Positions 57,601-64,000 of a stretch of DNA of 64,000 nucleotides are shown here, in pieces (the first letter of the stretch is position 1; each line of letters starts with the position of its first letter). This stretch comes from Mucilaginibacter sp. PAMB04168 (lineage in GTDB: Bacteria; Bacteroidota; Bacteroidia; Sphingobacteriales; Sphingobacteriaceae). The position numbers were made by a program, and so were the translations under genes. The DNA lies in NCBI RefSeq assembly GCF_039634365.2, contig NZ_CP155079.2, positions 2,356,001 through 2,420,000 of the forward strand, given 5' to 3'. The notes under the pieces were generated by a model that was not told the origin of the DNA, ran no database searches, and worked only from the letters and a program-made list of their open reading frames with translations.

Positions 57601-57682
57601 TCCGGAGGTAGCCAGTAACGGCAGCGCCGGAACATATCCTGTACAAAAAGTATTTAACCTCGGACTGCAGATTGGCTTTTAA
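54605..57682 (+). CDS. SusC/RagA TonB-dependent transporter (second of tandem pair)
   Basis: A 1025-residue SusC transporter with signal peptide 1-21 (LLYAQ). A CarboxypepD_reg-like domain (about 24-98; VRGTVKDNLGPVPGVTVLEK) is followed by DVVVVGYGTKTKLTNTGAAS, the plug (KPLIMVDDVEYTYDQ, ESFTVLKDASTTAVFGIKGA) and the barrel ending KVFNLGLQIGF. It has no STN domain. Its barrel resembles that of the SusC at 50055 (for example GHPD near the WYNAVF/LFLNKN segment), which suggests duplication of the pair. It is 37 bases downstream of the first SusD. Substrate unknown. Confidence 0.95.
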   Translation: MKKILQIFLLVLGLSPCLLYAQTIVRGTVKDNLGPVPGVTVLEKDSKGNGTTTNERGLFQITLRGNSKILIFTSIGYVTQELNLAGRTNVTITLKDDAKGLEDVVVVGYGTKTKLTNTGAASSVSAADIRNTPTANIQNTLAGRAPGFVSQQRSGQPGRTGAEFFIRGVNSLSSESQKPLIMVDDVEYTYDQVAQLDANEIESFTVLKDASTTAVFGIKGANGVLVITTRRGKIGKARVNFNTESGLQQAVNNPKFLNAYSVALLRNEALRNDGLATEFTDEDLEHWRVGDDPYGHPDVDWYNAVFKNSAYQMRNNVDVSGGNERVKYFLSAGQLTQNGLLRDFSKGTDAPQNNYKYQRYNFRSNLDMQATKDLTLRLDVSGRIGTITEPHITTAPLSTIYSFQRLPPYAEPLLNPDGSYPWAFRSRPSFYETSLIGRLALQGYDKTYRNEFNILVNASHKLDFLTKGLSVTGRIAYAGDVSYDRSLYRSNIPASYYNPVNNTYTIHSNGLYRLEPLTLASTANNSISNKTINTLARLDYNRSFGDHRISGLVLYNLNSATAASYNSATGITAVQEYAPVSSQGLTFRADYNYKQRYLIDFSGAYNGTSEFVGDKSMGFFPAVSVGWNISEEPFIKKHIKFLDLLKIRGSVGLVGSDITRDRTYKTEQIYVTGTGYNFGETSNTAIGIEEGTLGNLNITWEKARQTDIGFDAQFLRSKLSITADYFFERRYDQLYQRENVLQVIGVKLPYTNSAVTEKRGYDGQIRYSDKAGKFDYSTSFTFSFSKNKIIDQGEAPPRYAYLAKTGLPIGQGFGYNALGFFQTQDEINNYAHLADTQPGDLKYEDMNNDGVIDQQDYRAIGKPNLPQTVLGATFGLGYGGFSVNVLFQGSFDYSYRIATAGVIPFQGNLQESALGRWTPATATTATYPRLSSNLAGPSSPSNLSSFWLVNAKYVRLKSVDLGYTIPKRWLTKLRVSTARLYLSGYDLITWANFDLYSQDPEVASNGSAGTYPVQKVFNLGLQIGF

Positions 57683-57695
57683 TCCCTCAAAACTT

Positions 57696-59396
57696 ATGGA
57701 AATGAAAAATAAGTACACGATTTTGCTTACACTATTTGCCGTGTTAGCTATAGCCTCTTGTAAAAAAGGCGGTGTGTTAGATCAGGTTAAAACAACCGAT
57801 CTGAACGAAGAAAAAACGTTTTCTGACAGTACGCGTACCATACAATTCCTTACACGGATTTATAGTGATATCGGGTTCAGCGCAGACCCTAGGAGGTTTG
57901 GCAGTAGTGTGGGAGTATACAGCATAACAGATGAGGTTGAAGGCTCTTTACTGGCAGCCACTGCTTATAACGTTATCTTTCAAACCGGTGCGGTAAGTGC
58001 GATTAACATACCTACCGATGCTTGGGTAACCAGCTACGCCAATATAAGACGGGTAAATGTGTTTTTAAAACACCTGCCCGAAACACCACTATCGCCAGGC
58101 TTGCGTAACAAGCTGGCCGGTGAAGCGCGCTTTCTGCGTGCCTGGTATTATTTCATCATGCTTAAACATTATGGCGGTGTTCCGTTGATAGGAGATGCCG
58201 TTTATGAAGCAACAGATGATGTACCAGGCAAACGAGCAACTTTTGAAGCTTGTGTAAACTATATCGAATCGGAGTGCAACGCTGCAGCAAACCAGTTGCC
58301 GCTTACGCAAAATGGCTTAGACTACGGACGTATTACCCGTGGTGCTTGCTTGGCGCTTAAATCGAGGCTATTATTATATGCGGCAAGTCCTTTATTTAAT
58401 GCCCGCCCAGAGATGGACGGTGTATTGGGTTACACAACGTTTGATGCCCAGCGCTGGAATAAAGCCGCACAGGCCGCTTTAGATGTAATTAACTTAAACC
58501 AGTACCAGCTTTTAGAATTATCTACACCGGCCCCTGGTTACGGCTTTCAAAAGGTGTTTACGCTCCGTAAAAACACAGAATACATATTAGCTGCTATGGC
58601 CGGAAACAACCGCACGCTTGAGGCCATTTGGGATCCGCCTTCAAGAGCGGGCAGCGGCAGTGCTTACCCTTACCAGGAATTAGTTGATGCATTCGGAACC
58701 AAAAATGGTAAACCTATTGCAACCGATCCAACTTACAATCCGGCTGACCCCTATGCCAACCGTGATCCACGATTAAATTACACCATACTGTTTAATCAGG
58801 GGCTAAGATTGGGTACAAACAAAGCCATATCACCGGTAAATACCTATGTAAATGCAGCACAGGATGGCTTTCCACTTACTAAAACGGGCTATTTTTTACG
58901 CAAATTTTTGGATGAAAACACTATTGCAAGTGCCACATCGTCTACCACTGAGCGTTGCTTTCCGCTAATACGTTACGCCGAAATACTGCTTAATTATGCC
59001 GAAGCCGCTAACGAAAGCGGTGATATCAATACGGCCTATACGCAAATTGTGGCCATCCGTCGCCGAGCCGGTATTAATGCAGGTGCCGACGGTATGTATG
59101 GATTAACTGCCGGAATGAGTAAAGAAGATATGCGTGTGCTCATCCAAAATGAAAGAAGGGTTGAGCTGGCTATTGAAGAACACCGCTACTGGGACGTAAG
59201 GCGTTGGAAAATTGCAGAGAACATCTCGAACAAAACCCTGCACGGCATGAGGATAACAAAGGTTGGCAATGGATATACTTATGAGCGGATTGACATACGT
59301 ACGCCGGTATTTGTTGCGCCGAAATGGTACTTATGGCCCATACCGCAATCAGAAGTTAACAAATCAGTTGATCTAACTCAAAACCCTGGTTGGTAA
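57696..59396 (+). CDS. SusD/RagB family lipoprotein (second of tandem pair)
   Basis: A 566-residue SusD/RagB lipoprotein. The frame can be read from a TTG at 57672 inside SusC, but ATG 57696 (or 57702) gives the lipoprotein signal MEMKNKYTILLTLFAVLAIA then SC (C22). Features: GEARFLRAWYYFIMLKHYGG, NRDPRLNYT, RYAEILLNYAEAANESGDIN, and NERRVELAIEEHRYWDVRRW, with NKTLHGMRITKVGNGYTYER also matching the first pair's SusD. It ends TQNPGW. Lid of the SusC at 54605. Confidence 0.94.
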   Translation: MEMKNKYTILLTLFAVLAIASCKKGGVLDQVKTTDLNEEKTFSDSTRTIQFLTRIYSDIGFSADPRRFGSSVGVYSITDEVEGSLLAATAYNVIFQTGAVSAINIPTDAWVTSYANIRRVNVFLKHLPETPLSPGLRNKLAGEARFLRAWYYFIMLKHYGGVPLIGDAVYEATDDVPGKRATFEACVNYIESECNAAANQLPLTQNGLDYGRITRGACLALKSRLLLYAASPLFNARPEMDGVLGYTTFDAQRWNKAAQAALDVINLNQYQLLELSTPAPGYGFQKVFTLRKNTEYILAAMAGNNRTLEAIWDPPSRAGSGSAYPYQELVDAFGTKNGKPIATDPTYNPADPYANRDPRLNYTILFNQGLRLGTNKAISPVNTYVNAAQDGFPLTKTGYFLRKFLDENTIASATSSTTERCFPLIRYAEILLNYAEAANESGDINTAYTQIVAIRRRAGINAGADGMYGLTAGMSKEDMRVLIQNERRVELAIEEHRYWDVRRWKIAENISNKTLHGMRITKVGNGYTYERIDIRTPVFVAPKWYLWPIPQSEVNKSVDLTQNPGW

Positions 59397-59425
59397 CAAA
59401 GGGCCAATCATAAAACATTAAAACC

Positions 59426-60913
59426 ATGAGTTTAAAAAACTTTAAGTTGATGAAGCTTGAATATGCTACTGTTTGCATGATAGCGTTAATCTGCATACTC
59501 TTTTCGGGCTGCCAAAAAAACAAGTTCGACGTACCTGTAAATACCGCCACTATAAGATTTAGTGAGAGCGCCTATACGATTGAGCGCAACGCTTTGGAGC
59601 CGTTAACCGTGAGATTACCGTTGTCATTACCTTTAGAAGAGGATGCAACGGCAGTTATTACCGTAGACAATTCCAGCACTGCTGACGCTTCTGAATATGT
59701 TGTAACGCCCTCTCTTGCTGCCACTGGTATAGAAATGAAGTTAGCAAAGGGTGCTACAGAGGCAACCTTTCAGGTAGCATCCGCCGACAATTTTGAAGGC
59801 GACCGGACATTAGTGTTCAAAATAACCTCTGCAAAGGGTGGTGTCATAGTTTCAAGCACGAATGCTTCTGCTGTAATTAATATTAAGGGCAAGCCTATTA
59901 TACTGCCGTCTATTGGTACTTCGGTTACAGATCTGCCAAGCTTTGGTAATGTAATTACCACAACAGCCTCTGCTTCGTCTATGTACACTGTTTCTGGCGT
60001 CAAGCTAAGTGCTGATGTTACAATTACAGCGTCTGCCAACTTCCAGGTGTCCTTAAACAATATAACATTCACTAATACGGTTTCCATTCCGTTTGCAACA
60101 GCCAATGCCAGCCCTGTGCCCGTGTACGCCAGATTTGTACCCAATACAGGCAGCAACCAAGGTATATCAGGTACAATAACGCATTCATCAGGCACGCTGC
60201 CAGACGTGGTAGTTAACGTAATTGGGGTCGAATATGGCAATGCGGCGGCAGGTGTGCTGATTATGAAAGATGATTTTGAATATGGTTCAACCGCCGGTAA
60301 CCTAAAGGATTTGAGCAGCGGTAATTGGACTTTATTTTCGGGCACGGTTAATCCGGCCAGGTATATTACCGCTGGCTTAACCTTTCCGGGTTACGTTGGC
60401 TCTGGAAAGGGCGGTGCTGTAATATCTGAAAATGGTGCCGGTTCAAGAGAAGATTACAGCCGTAGCTTTACGGCTCAAAGCGACGGCGTACTGTATACAA
60501 GCCAACTGGTTAATTTTGCATCTTCGCCGGCTGCAGGAGATTTTTATACTTCATGGCGTGATCCTGCTGCGGCTTATTTCAACCGTATTTATGTAAAGGA
60601 TAACGGCGGTAAGCTAAACTTAGGTATAGCAAAATCATCAGCTACCACTTCTTATTCAACCACGGCTTATGAATATGGCCAAACCTACCTGTTGGTTACT
60701 AAATATGACTTTGCTTCAGGCATATCGTCACTGTACATCTTGTCGTCTGCACCACCTTTAATCGAACCTGCGGTTGCTGATGCCACTACAAATGTTGGTG
60801 CTGGCCCGGCATCGCTAATCAACATTATTATCAGACAAAATACCGGCGTTTTAACCACAACAATGGACGGTATACGTGTAGCCACATCGTGGAAGCAAGC
60901 CGTAGGCCTTTAA
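59426..60913 (+). CDS. Surface lipoprotein, Calx-beta-like repeats and LamG-like C-terminus (paralogue 1)
   Basis: A 495-residue lipoprotein with lipobox LFSGC (C29); a second possible start is ATG 59450. The N-terminal beta-domain (about 38-150; IRFSESAYTIERNALEPLTV) resembles Calx-beta/DUF1735-type folds. An Ig-like domain follows (about 160-265; YTVSGVKLSADVTITASANF). The C-terminal half (about 275-495) looks like a concanavalin-type fold (DDFEYGSTAGNLKDLSSGNW, ending MDGIRVATSWKQAVGL). No catalytic residues can be recognised. Position after the SusC/SusD pairs suggests a surface glycan-binding protein. It is a paralogue of the next gene, with the same length. Confidence 0.78.
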   Translation: MSLKNFKLMKLEYATVCMIALICILFSGCQKNKFDVPVNTATIRFSESAYTIERNALEPLTVRLPLSLPLEEDATAVITVDNSSTADASEYVVTPSLAATGIEMKLAKGATEATFQVASADNFEGDRTLVFKITSAKGGVIVSSTNASAVINIKGKPIILPSIGTSVTDLPSFGNVITTTASASSMYTVSGVKLSADVTITASANFQVSLNNITFTNTVSIPFATANASPVPVYARFVPNTGSNQGISGTITHSSGTLPDVVVNVIGVEYGNAAAGVLIMKDDFEYGSTAGNLKDLSSGNWTLFSGTVNPARYITAGLTFPGYVGSGKGGAVISENGAGSREDYSRSFTAQSDGVLYTSQLVNFASSPAAGDFYTSWRDPAAAYFNRIYVKDNGGKLNLGIAKSSATTSYSTTAYEYGQTYLLVTKYDFASGISSLYILSSAPPLIEPAVADATTNVGAGPASLINIIIRQNTGVLTTTMDGIRVATSWKQAVGL

Positions 60914-60973
60914 TATTAATGTATCTGACACAGATAATTTATAAGATCACATTCATCTAAACCGATAAAAAGT

Positions 60974-62461
60974 ATGAGTACAATACTCACTATACGAGCC
61001 GGCAGGTGTTTAACAGCCTTGTTTGGAATATGCTTGCTTACCTGCTTCATGATAATAAGCTCGTGTAAAAAAAAGGAGCAGGACGAGCTCAAAATACCAT
61101 CACGTGCAAGCTTTAGCAGTACCGCGTTTACCATTGAGAAAGATAATGCAGATCCGTTTCCTGTAACAGTTAAAATTGCACGTCCTCTTGATAAAGCAAG
61201 CTCCCTGGTTATAAAGGTTGAGGCAAGCGGTACAGCAGCTAATACAACTTACAATACCAGTCCTTCTGCTAAAGAGGGACTCATAACCTTAGATTTACCA
61301 CAAGGCGCTACAACAGCATCGTTTACTGTGCAGTCCGCACATAATTTTGATGATAGCAAGACAATAGTATTCAGAATTATGTCGGCCACCGGTAGTGCTG
61401 TGCTAAACGATCTCAACTTAAGTACCACCTTAACTATGAGAGGCAATAACTGGGTTACCCCTGAAATGACTACTTCGGTTGCTACACTTGGCAACTTTGG
61501 TTCTGTTAAAGTGAATACGCTATCTGATGCAAAGTCTTATACACTTTCTGGTAAAAATTTAAGTGGAGTTGTTTCCATTACAGCACCCGCCGGCTTTAAA
61601 ATATCTACCGATAACACTACTTATAGTTCCTTTTTAACGGCCGACGTGAACAACAAATCGGTGACTGTTTATGTGAAGTTTAGCCCGGCAATGGGCCAAA
61701 ATCAAAGTATTACAGGTGCCATTGTGCACAGTTTAGCCGGCATGAATGATGTTAGCATTAACGTAAGCGGTGCTGAAGACGGTAACATACCTTACGTGCC
61801 CGAAGTGCCTTTGTTGAATGAAAACTTCAATTACGGTGGGGCATCCGACTTTATAGCCCGTTTAACTGGAGATTGGGTAGCTTATTCTGCACCGGCGGCA
61901 ATCCCAGTTATTTATGTGCCTCAAGGCCTTTCGTACACAGGTTATGGCAGTTCTAATATTGGTGGCGCGGTAACCATTCAACACGGAGATTTTTCGAGAG
62001 AAGACATTGCCCGAACATTTGCGCCTAAAAACAGCGGCAACTTATATGCTGCGTTGTTAGTCAACGTTACTGAGGCCGGTGCTGGTGATTTCTTTTTTGC
62101 GCTTAGAGATGCAGCCGGTGGCTTTTTTAATCGTTTTTATGCTAAGGATGATGGCACAGGGAAACTGGTGTTTGGCGTGGGCAAGAACACCACGGTTCAG
62201 TACGGCACCGGAAGTTATAAATATAACAACACTTATTTGGTAGTCATTAAATATGATTTCGCCGCCAAAACTACTGCTATGTATGTGGTAGACGGTGCTG
62301 TAACAGATGTAGAGCCTGCCTCTCCAACTATACTTTCTGCAACCGGCACTGCACCAACCAGCTTAAACGATGTGGTTATCAGGCAATCGGATGGTGTTTT
62401 AAGTGCCACTGTTGACGGTATCAGAGTAGCCACTACCTGGAAAGGCGCATTAGGACTATAA
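60974..62461 (+). CDS. Surface lipoprotein, Calx-beta-like and LamG-like (paralogue 2)
   Basis: A 495-residue lipoprotein with lipobox IISSC (C31). It has the same three-part layout as the preceding gene: beta-domain (ASFSSTAFTIEKDNADPFPV), Ig-like domain (YTLSGKNLSGVVSITAPAGF) and LamG-like C-terminal half (NENFNYGGASDFIARLTGDW, ending VDGIRVATTWKGALGL). The two are diverged tandem duplicates, most similar in the C-terminal half (FFNRFYAKDDG versus YFNRIYVKDNG). Probable surface glycan-binding protein; it precedes the GH10-like lipoprotein by 16 bases. Confidence 0.78.
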   Translation: MSTILTIRAGRCLTALFGICLLTCFMIISSCKKKEQDELKIPSRASFSSTAFTIEKDNADPFPVTVKIARPLDKASSLVIKVEASGTAANTTYNTSPSAKEGLITLDLPQGATTASFTVQSAHNFDDSKTIVFRIMSATGSAVLNDLNLSTTLTMRGNNWVTPEMTTSVATLGNFGSVKVNTLSDAKSYTLSGKNLSGVVSITAPAGFKISTDNTTYSSFLTADVNNKSVTVYVKFSPAMGQNQSITGAIVHSLAGMNDVSINVSGAEDGNIPYVPEVPLLNENFNYGGASDFIARLTGDWVAYSAPAAIPVIYVPQGLSYTGYGSSNIGGAVTIQHGDFSREDIARTFAPKNSGNLYAALLVNVTEAGAGDFFFALRDAAGGFFNRFYAKDDGTGKLVFGVGKNTTVQYGTGSYKYNNTYLVVIKYDFAAKTTAMYVVDGAVTDVEPASPTILSATGTAPTSLNDVVIRQSDGVLSATVDGIRVATTWKGALGL

Positions 62462-62477
62462 CCATTAATTAATCACA

Positions 62478-64000
62478 ATGAAGACATTACATAATACTTT
62501 AGTTCGCGTACTCGTCATAAGTATAATTATATCAGGTATTTATGCCTGTAAGGATAAAGAGATGTTTGATGCGAGCGATAAAAGAGAATACATAAGTGCT
62601 GCTAACAGCGTAAATGCCTACTCTGGGTACAAAAGGCTGCAGTTAAAGTTCAACGTTTCCAACACGGCCGCCGTTAGAGCTAAAATCTACTGGAACAACC
62701 GTAGCAATTTCATAGAAATACCAATTCATGTTGCTTCGGCTAACGATACTGTAAGTACGATCATCGGTCCGCTTGAAGAAGGTACTTACAGTTTTGAAGT
62801 AATTACTTACGACAATAAGGCCAACACTTCAGTGCCTATAAAAATTACAGCAACTGCGTTAGGACCAAATTATGCGCATACCTTGGCCAACCGGCCAATA
62901 AAGGATATATTTTATGAAAACGGCAATGCAACCATTTATTGGGGTAGCGCAGGCGCCGAACTTTTTAACGAGGTGATTTATACTGACAATAATAACGTGC
63001 AACGGCGTGTAAAGGCTGCTCAGGGAAAGGACACCAGCAAGTTATTGAATGTGAAACCTGGTGAATTGGCTACTGCATTACAATACCGCACCGCTTACAT
63101 ACCGGCAACGGCTATTGATACTTTTTATGCTGACACAAGGTCTGAAGCGATTACAACGGGCAGTCTTAAGGATTTAGCCAAAGCTAAGAATGTCTTATTC
63201 GGTAGTTTAATTAGCTATGGTAATGGTATTACGCACGGTGTGGTTAATGATGGCTCGCCAAACGGCATATACAAGCAAATTTGCGATAATGAATTCAATT
63301 TTGGTCAGGCCTCATGGGGAGGCACTCGCTGGAAACGAGATGGAGGATCGGATTTTAACGACGTTAATGCAGTAATAAATTGGAGTAAGGCGCACTACAA
63401 TAAGGTTTTTGCACAATTAATAGTTGGTCCTAACGGCTATATGCCCGATTGGTTTAAGAACGGAACTTTTACACCCGCTGAAATGGATGGCCTTCTGAAA
63501 GGATTAGTAAAGGAGTTTATGGAAACCAATGATAACAAATCAAAAGTGGATGTATGGGGGGTAGCCAATGAAGTATTTAGTAATGATGGTACCTACGTAA
63601 ATATGAAATGGAACGACATGGGCTGGGAAGACGATGCATCGGGCTTAACCGGTACAGATAAGATTAACCTAAAGCATCCGGTTTTTATTGGTAAAGCTTT
63701 TATGTACAGCAGGCAAATGACCCAAGCTTTGCTCGAACTGCGTGATCATGATTTCGAATACAATACTTCTGCATCAGCCTATTATACCAAGCACAAAGCG
63801 TATTACCAATTATTGAGACACCTAAAGGCCAAAGGCTATCCGGTAGATGTTGTGGGCATACAAGCGCATTACAACTTAGGCAGTGGAATTGGCGGTGGTT
63901 ATGAGCTGTTTAAGAAAACTATTGAGAAGTTTAAAGCTACCAATGTACAAGTACATTTAACGGAGCTGGATATTATAGCCCCTAAAATTAATAATGCCTT
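62478..64000 (+). CDS. DUF4998-GH10-like surface lipoprotein, 3' partial
   Basis: A coding frame that starts at ATG 62478 and runs off the window; 507 residues are visible. The signal MKTLHNTLVRVLVISIIISG leads to lipobox IYAC (C24). Residues about 30-225 match a DUF4998-type pair of beta-domains (GYKRLQLKFNVSNTAAVRAK). The catalytic part starts near 235 (LFGSLISYGNGITHGVVND) and has GH10 hallmarks: acid/base E365 in WGVANEVFSNDG and nucleophile E496 in VHLTELDI. GH10 enzymes are mostly endo-beta-1,4-xylanases; the sequence around the active site is divergent, so another substrate is possible. As a lipoprotein after SusC/SusD and binding proteins it is the likely surface endo-enzyme of the locus. 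Confidence 0.85.
   Translation, partial: MKTLHNTLVRVLVISIIISGIYACKDKEMFDASDKREYISAANSVNAYSGYKRLQLKFNVSNTAAVRAKIYWNNRSNFIEIPIHVASANDTVSTIIGPLEEGTYSFEVITYDNKANTSVPIKITATALGPNYAHTLANRPIKDIFYENGNATIYWGSAGAELFNEVIYTDNNNVQRRVKAAQGKDTSKLLNVKPGELATALQYRTAYIPATAIDTFYADTRSEAITTGSLKDLAKAKNVLFGSLISYGNGITHGVVNDGSPNGIYKQICDNEFNFGQASWGGTRWKRDGGSDFNDVNAVINWSKAHYNKVFAQLIVGPNGYMPDWFKNGTFTPAEMDGLLKGLVKEFMETNDNKSKVDVWGVANEVFSNDGTYVNMKWNDMGWEDDASGLTGTDKINLKHPVFIGKAFMYSRQMTQALLELRDHDFEYNTSASAYYTKHKAYYQLLRHLKAKGYPVDVVGIQAHYNLGSGIGGGYELFKKTIEKFKATNVQVHLTELDIIAPKINNA

Noticed and set aside
59770..60345. 191-residue open frame on the minus strand inside the lipoprotein gene
   Set aside because: It lies antisense to a well-supported lipoprotein with lipobox and recognisable domains, has no family features, and reflects codon composition.
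1..64000. Mobile elements, CRISPR arrays, tRNA or rRNA genes
   Set aside because: No transposase or integrase frame, no regularly spaced direct repeats, and no tRNA- or rRNA-like sequence was noticed.

Overview
The window comes from a Bacteroidota genome, most likely a soil or plant-associated member of the Sphingobacteriaceae (Mucilaginibacter/Pedobacter-like). The evidence is four SusC/SusD pairs plus the tail of a fifth SusD, ECF sigma factors with a FecR/DUF4974 anti-sigma factor, many SPII lipoproteins, gene starts without clear Shine-Dalgarno sequences, and tightly packed glycoside hydrolase (GH) operons. The genus is an inference; there is no rRNA or housekeeping marker here. Almost the whole window is polysaccharide utilisation loci (PULs). 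I see no mobile element, tRNA, rRNA or CRISPR array.

Layout. (A) 1-1955: the 3' end of a SusD gene from a PUL outside the window, a strong inverted repeat, and a convergent ECF sigma gene with no partner anti-sigma in view. (B) 2428-28514: an N-glycan PUL. Six closely spaced exo-glycosidase genes run in order GH35 (beta-galactosidase), GH20 (beta-N-acetylhexosaminidase), GH29 (alpha-fucosidase), GH92 (alpha-mannosidase), GH2 (beta-mannosidase-like) and GH3. They are followed by ECF sigma, FecR anti-sigma, SusC with an STN signalling domain, SusD, a GH18 endo-beta-N-acetylglucosaminidase lipoprotein and two DUF1735 surface lipoproteins (one with LamG, one with an F5/8 C domain). A clear intrinsic terminator follows, then GH125 alpha-mannosidase and an L-rhamnose/L-fucose mutarotase-family gene, closed by a second strong terminator. 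The SusC-SusD-GH18-DUF1735 block resembles the high-mannose N-glycan locus of Bacteroides thetaiotaomicron. The GH3, GH29, GH35 and GH2 genes would extend it to xylosylated, fucosylated, galactosylated plant-type N-glycans.

(C) 28768-49691: a SusC/SusD pair on the minus strand, divergent from an eight-gene plus-strand operon: GH2, an alkaline-phosphatase-superfamily enzyme, a large multimodular clan GH-A-like protein, a second GH92, an atypical GH2-like protein with a glutamine-amidotransferase-like domain, DUF2264, GH88 and GH39. (D) 50055-64000: two tandem SusC/SusD pairs, two paralogous 495-residue surface lipoproteins, and a DUF4998-GH10-like lipoprotein that runs off the window. C and D carry no sigma/anti-sigma, hybrid two-component or AraC regulator in view. 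Their enzymes point to an acidic heteropolysaccharide containing uronic acid, mannose and probably xylose; the exact target is not determined by the sequence.

How it works together. In B, surface lipoproteins bind glycoprotein, GH18 cuts the chitobiose core outside the cell, and SusC/SusD import the glycan. The periplasmic exo-enzymes then remove Gal, GlcNAc, Fuc, Man and possibly Xyl. SusC occupancy is probably signalled through its STN domain to FecR and the ECF sigma factor. In C/D a similar bind-cut-import-trim scheme is expected, with the GH10-like lipoprotein as the probable surface endo-enzyme.
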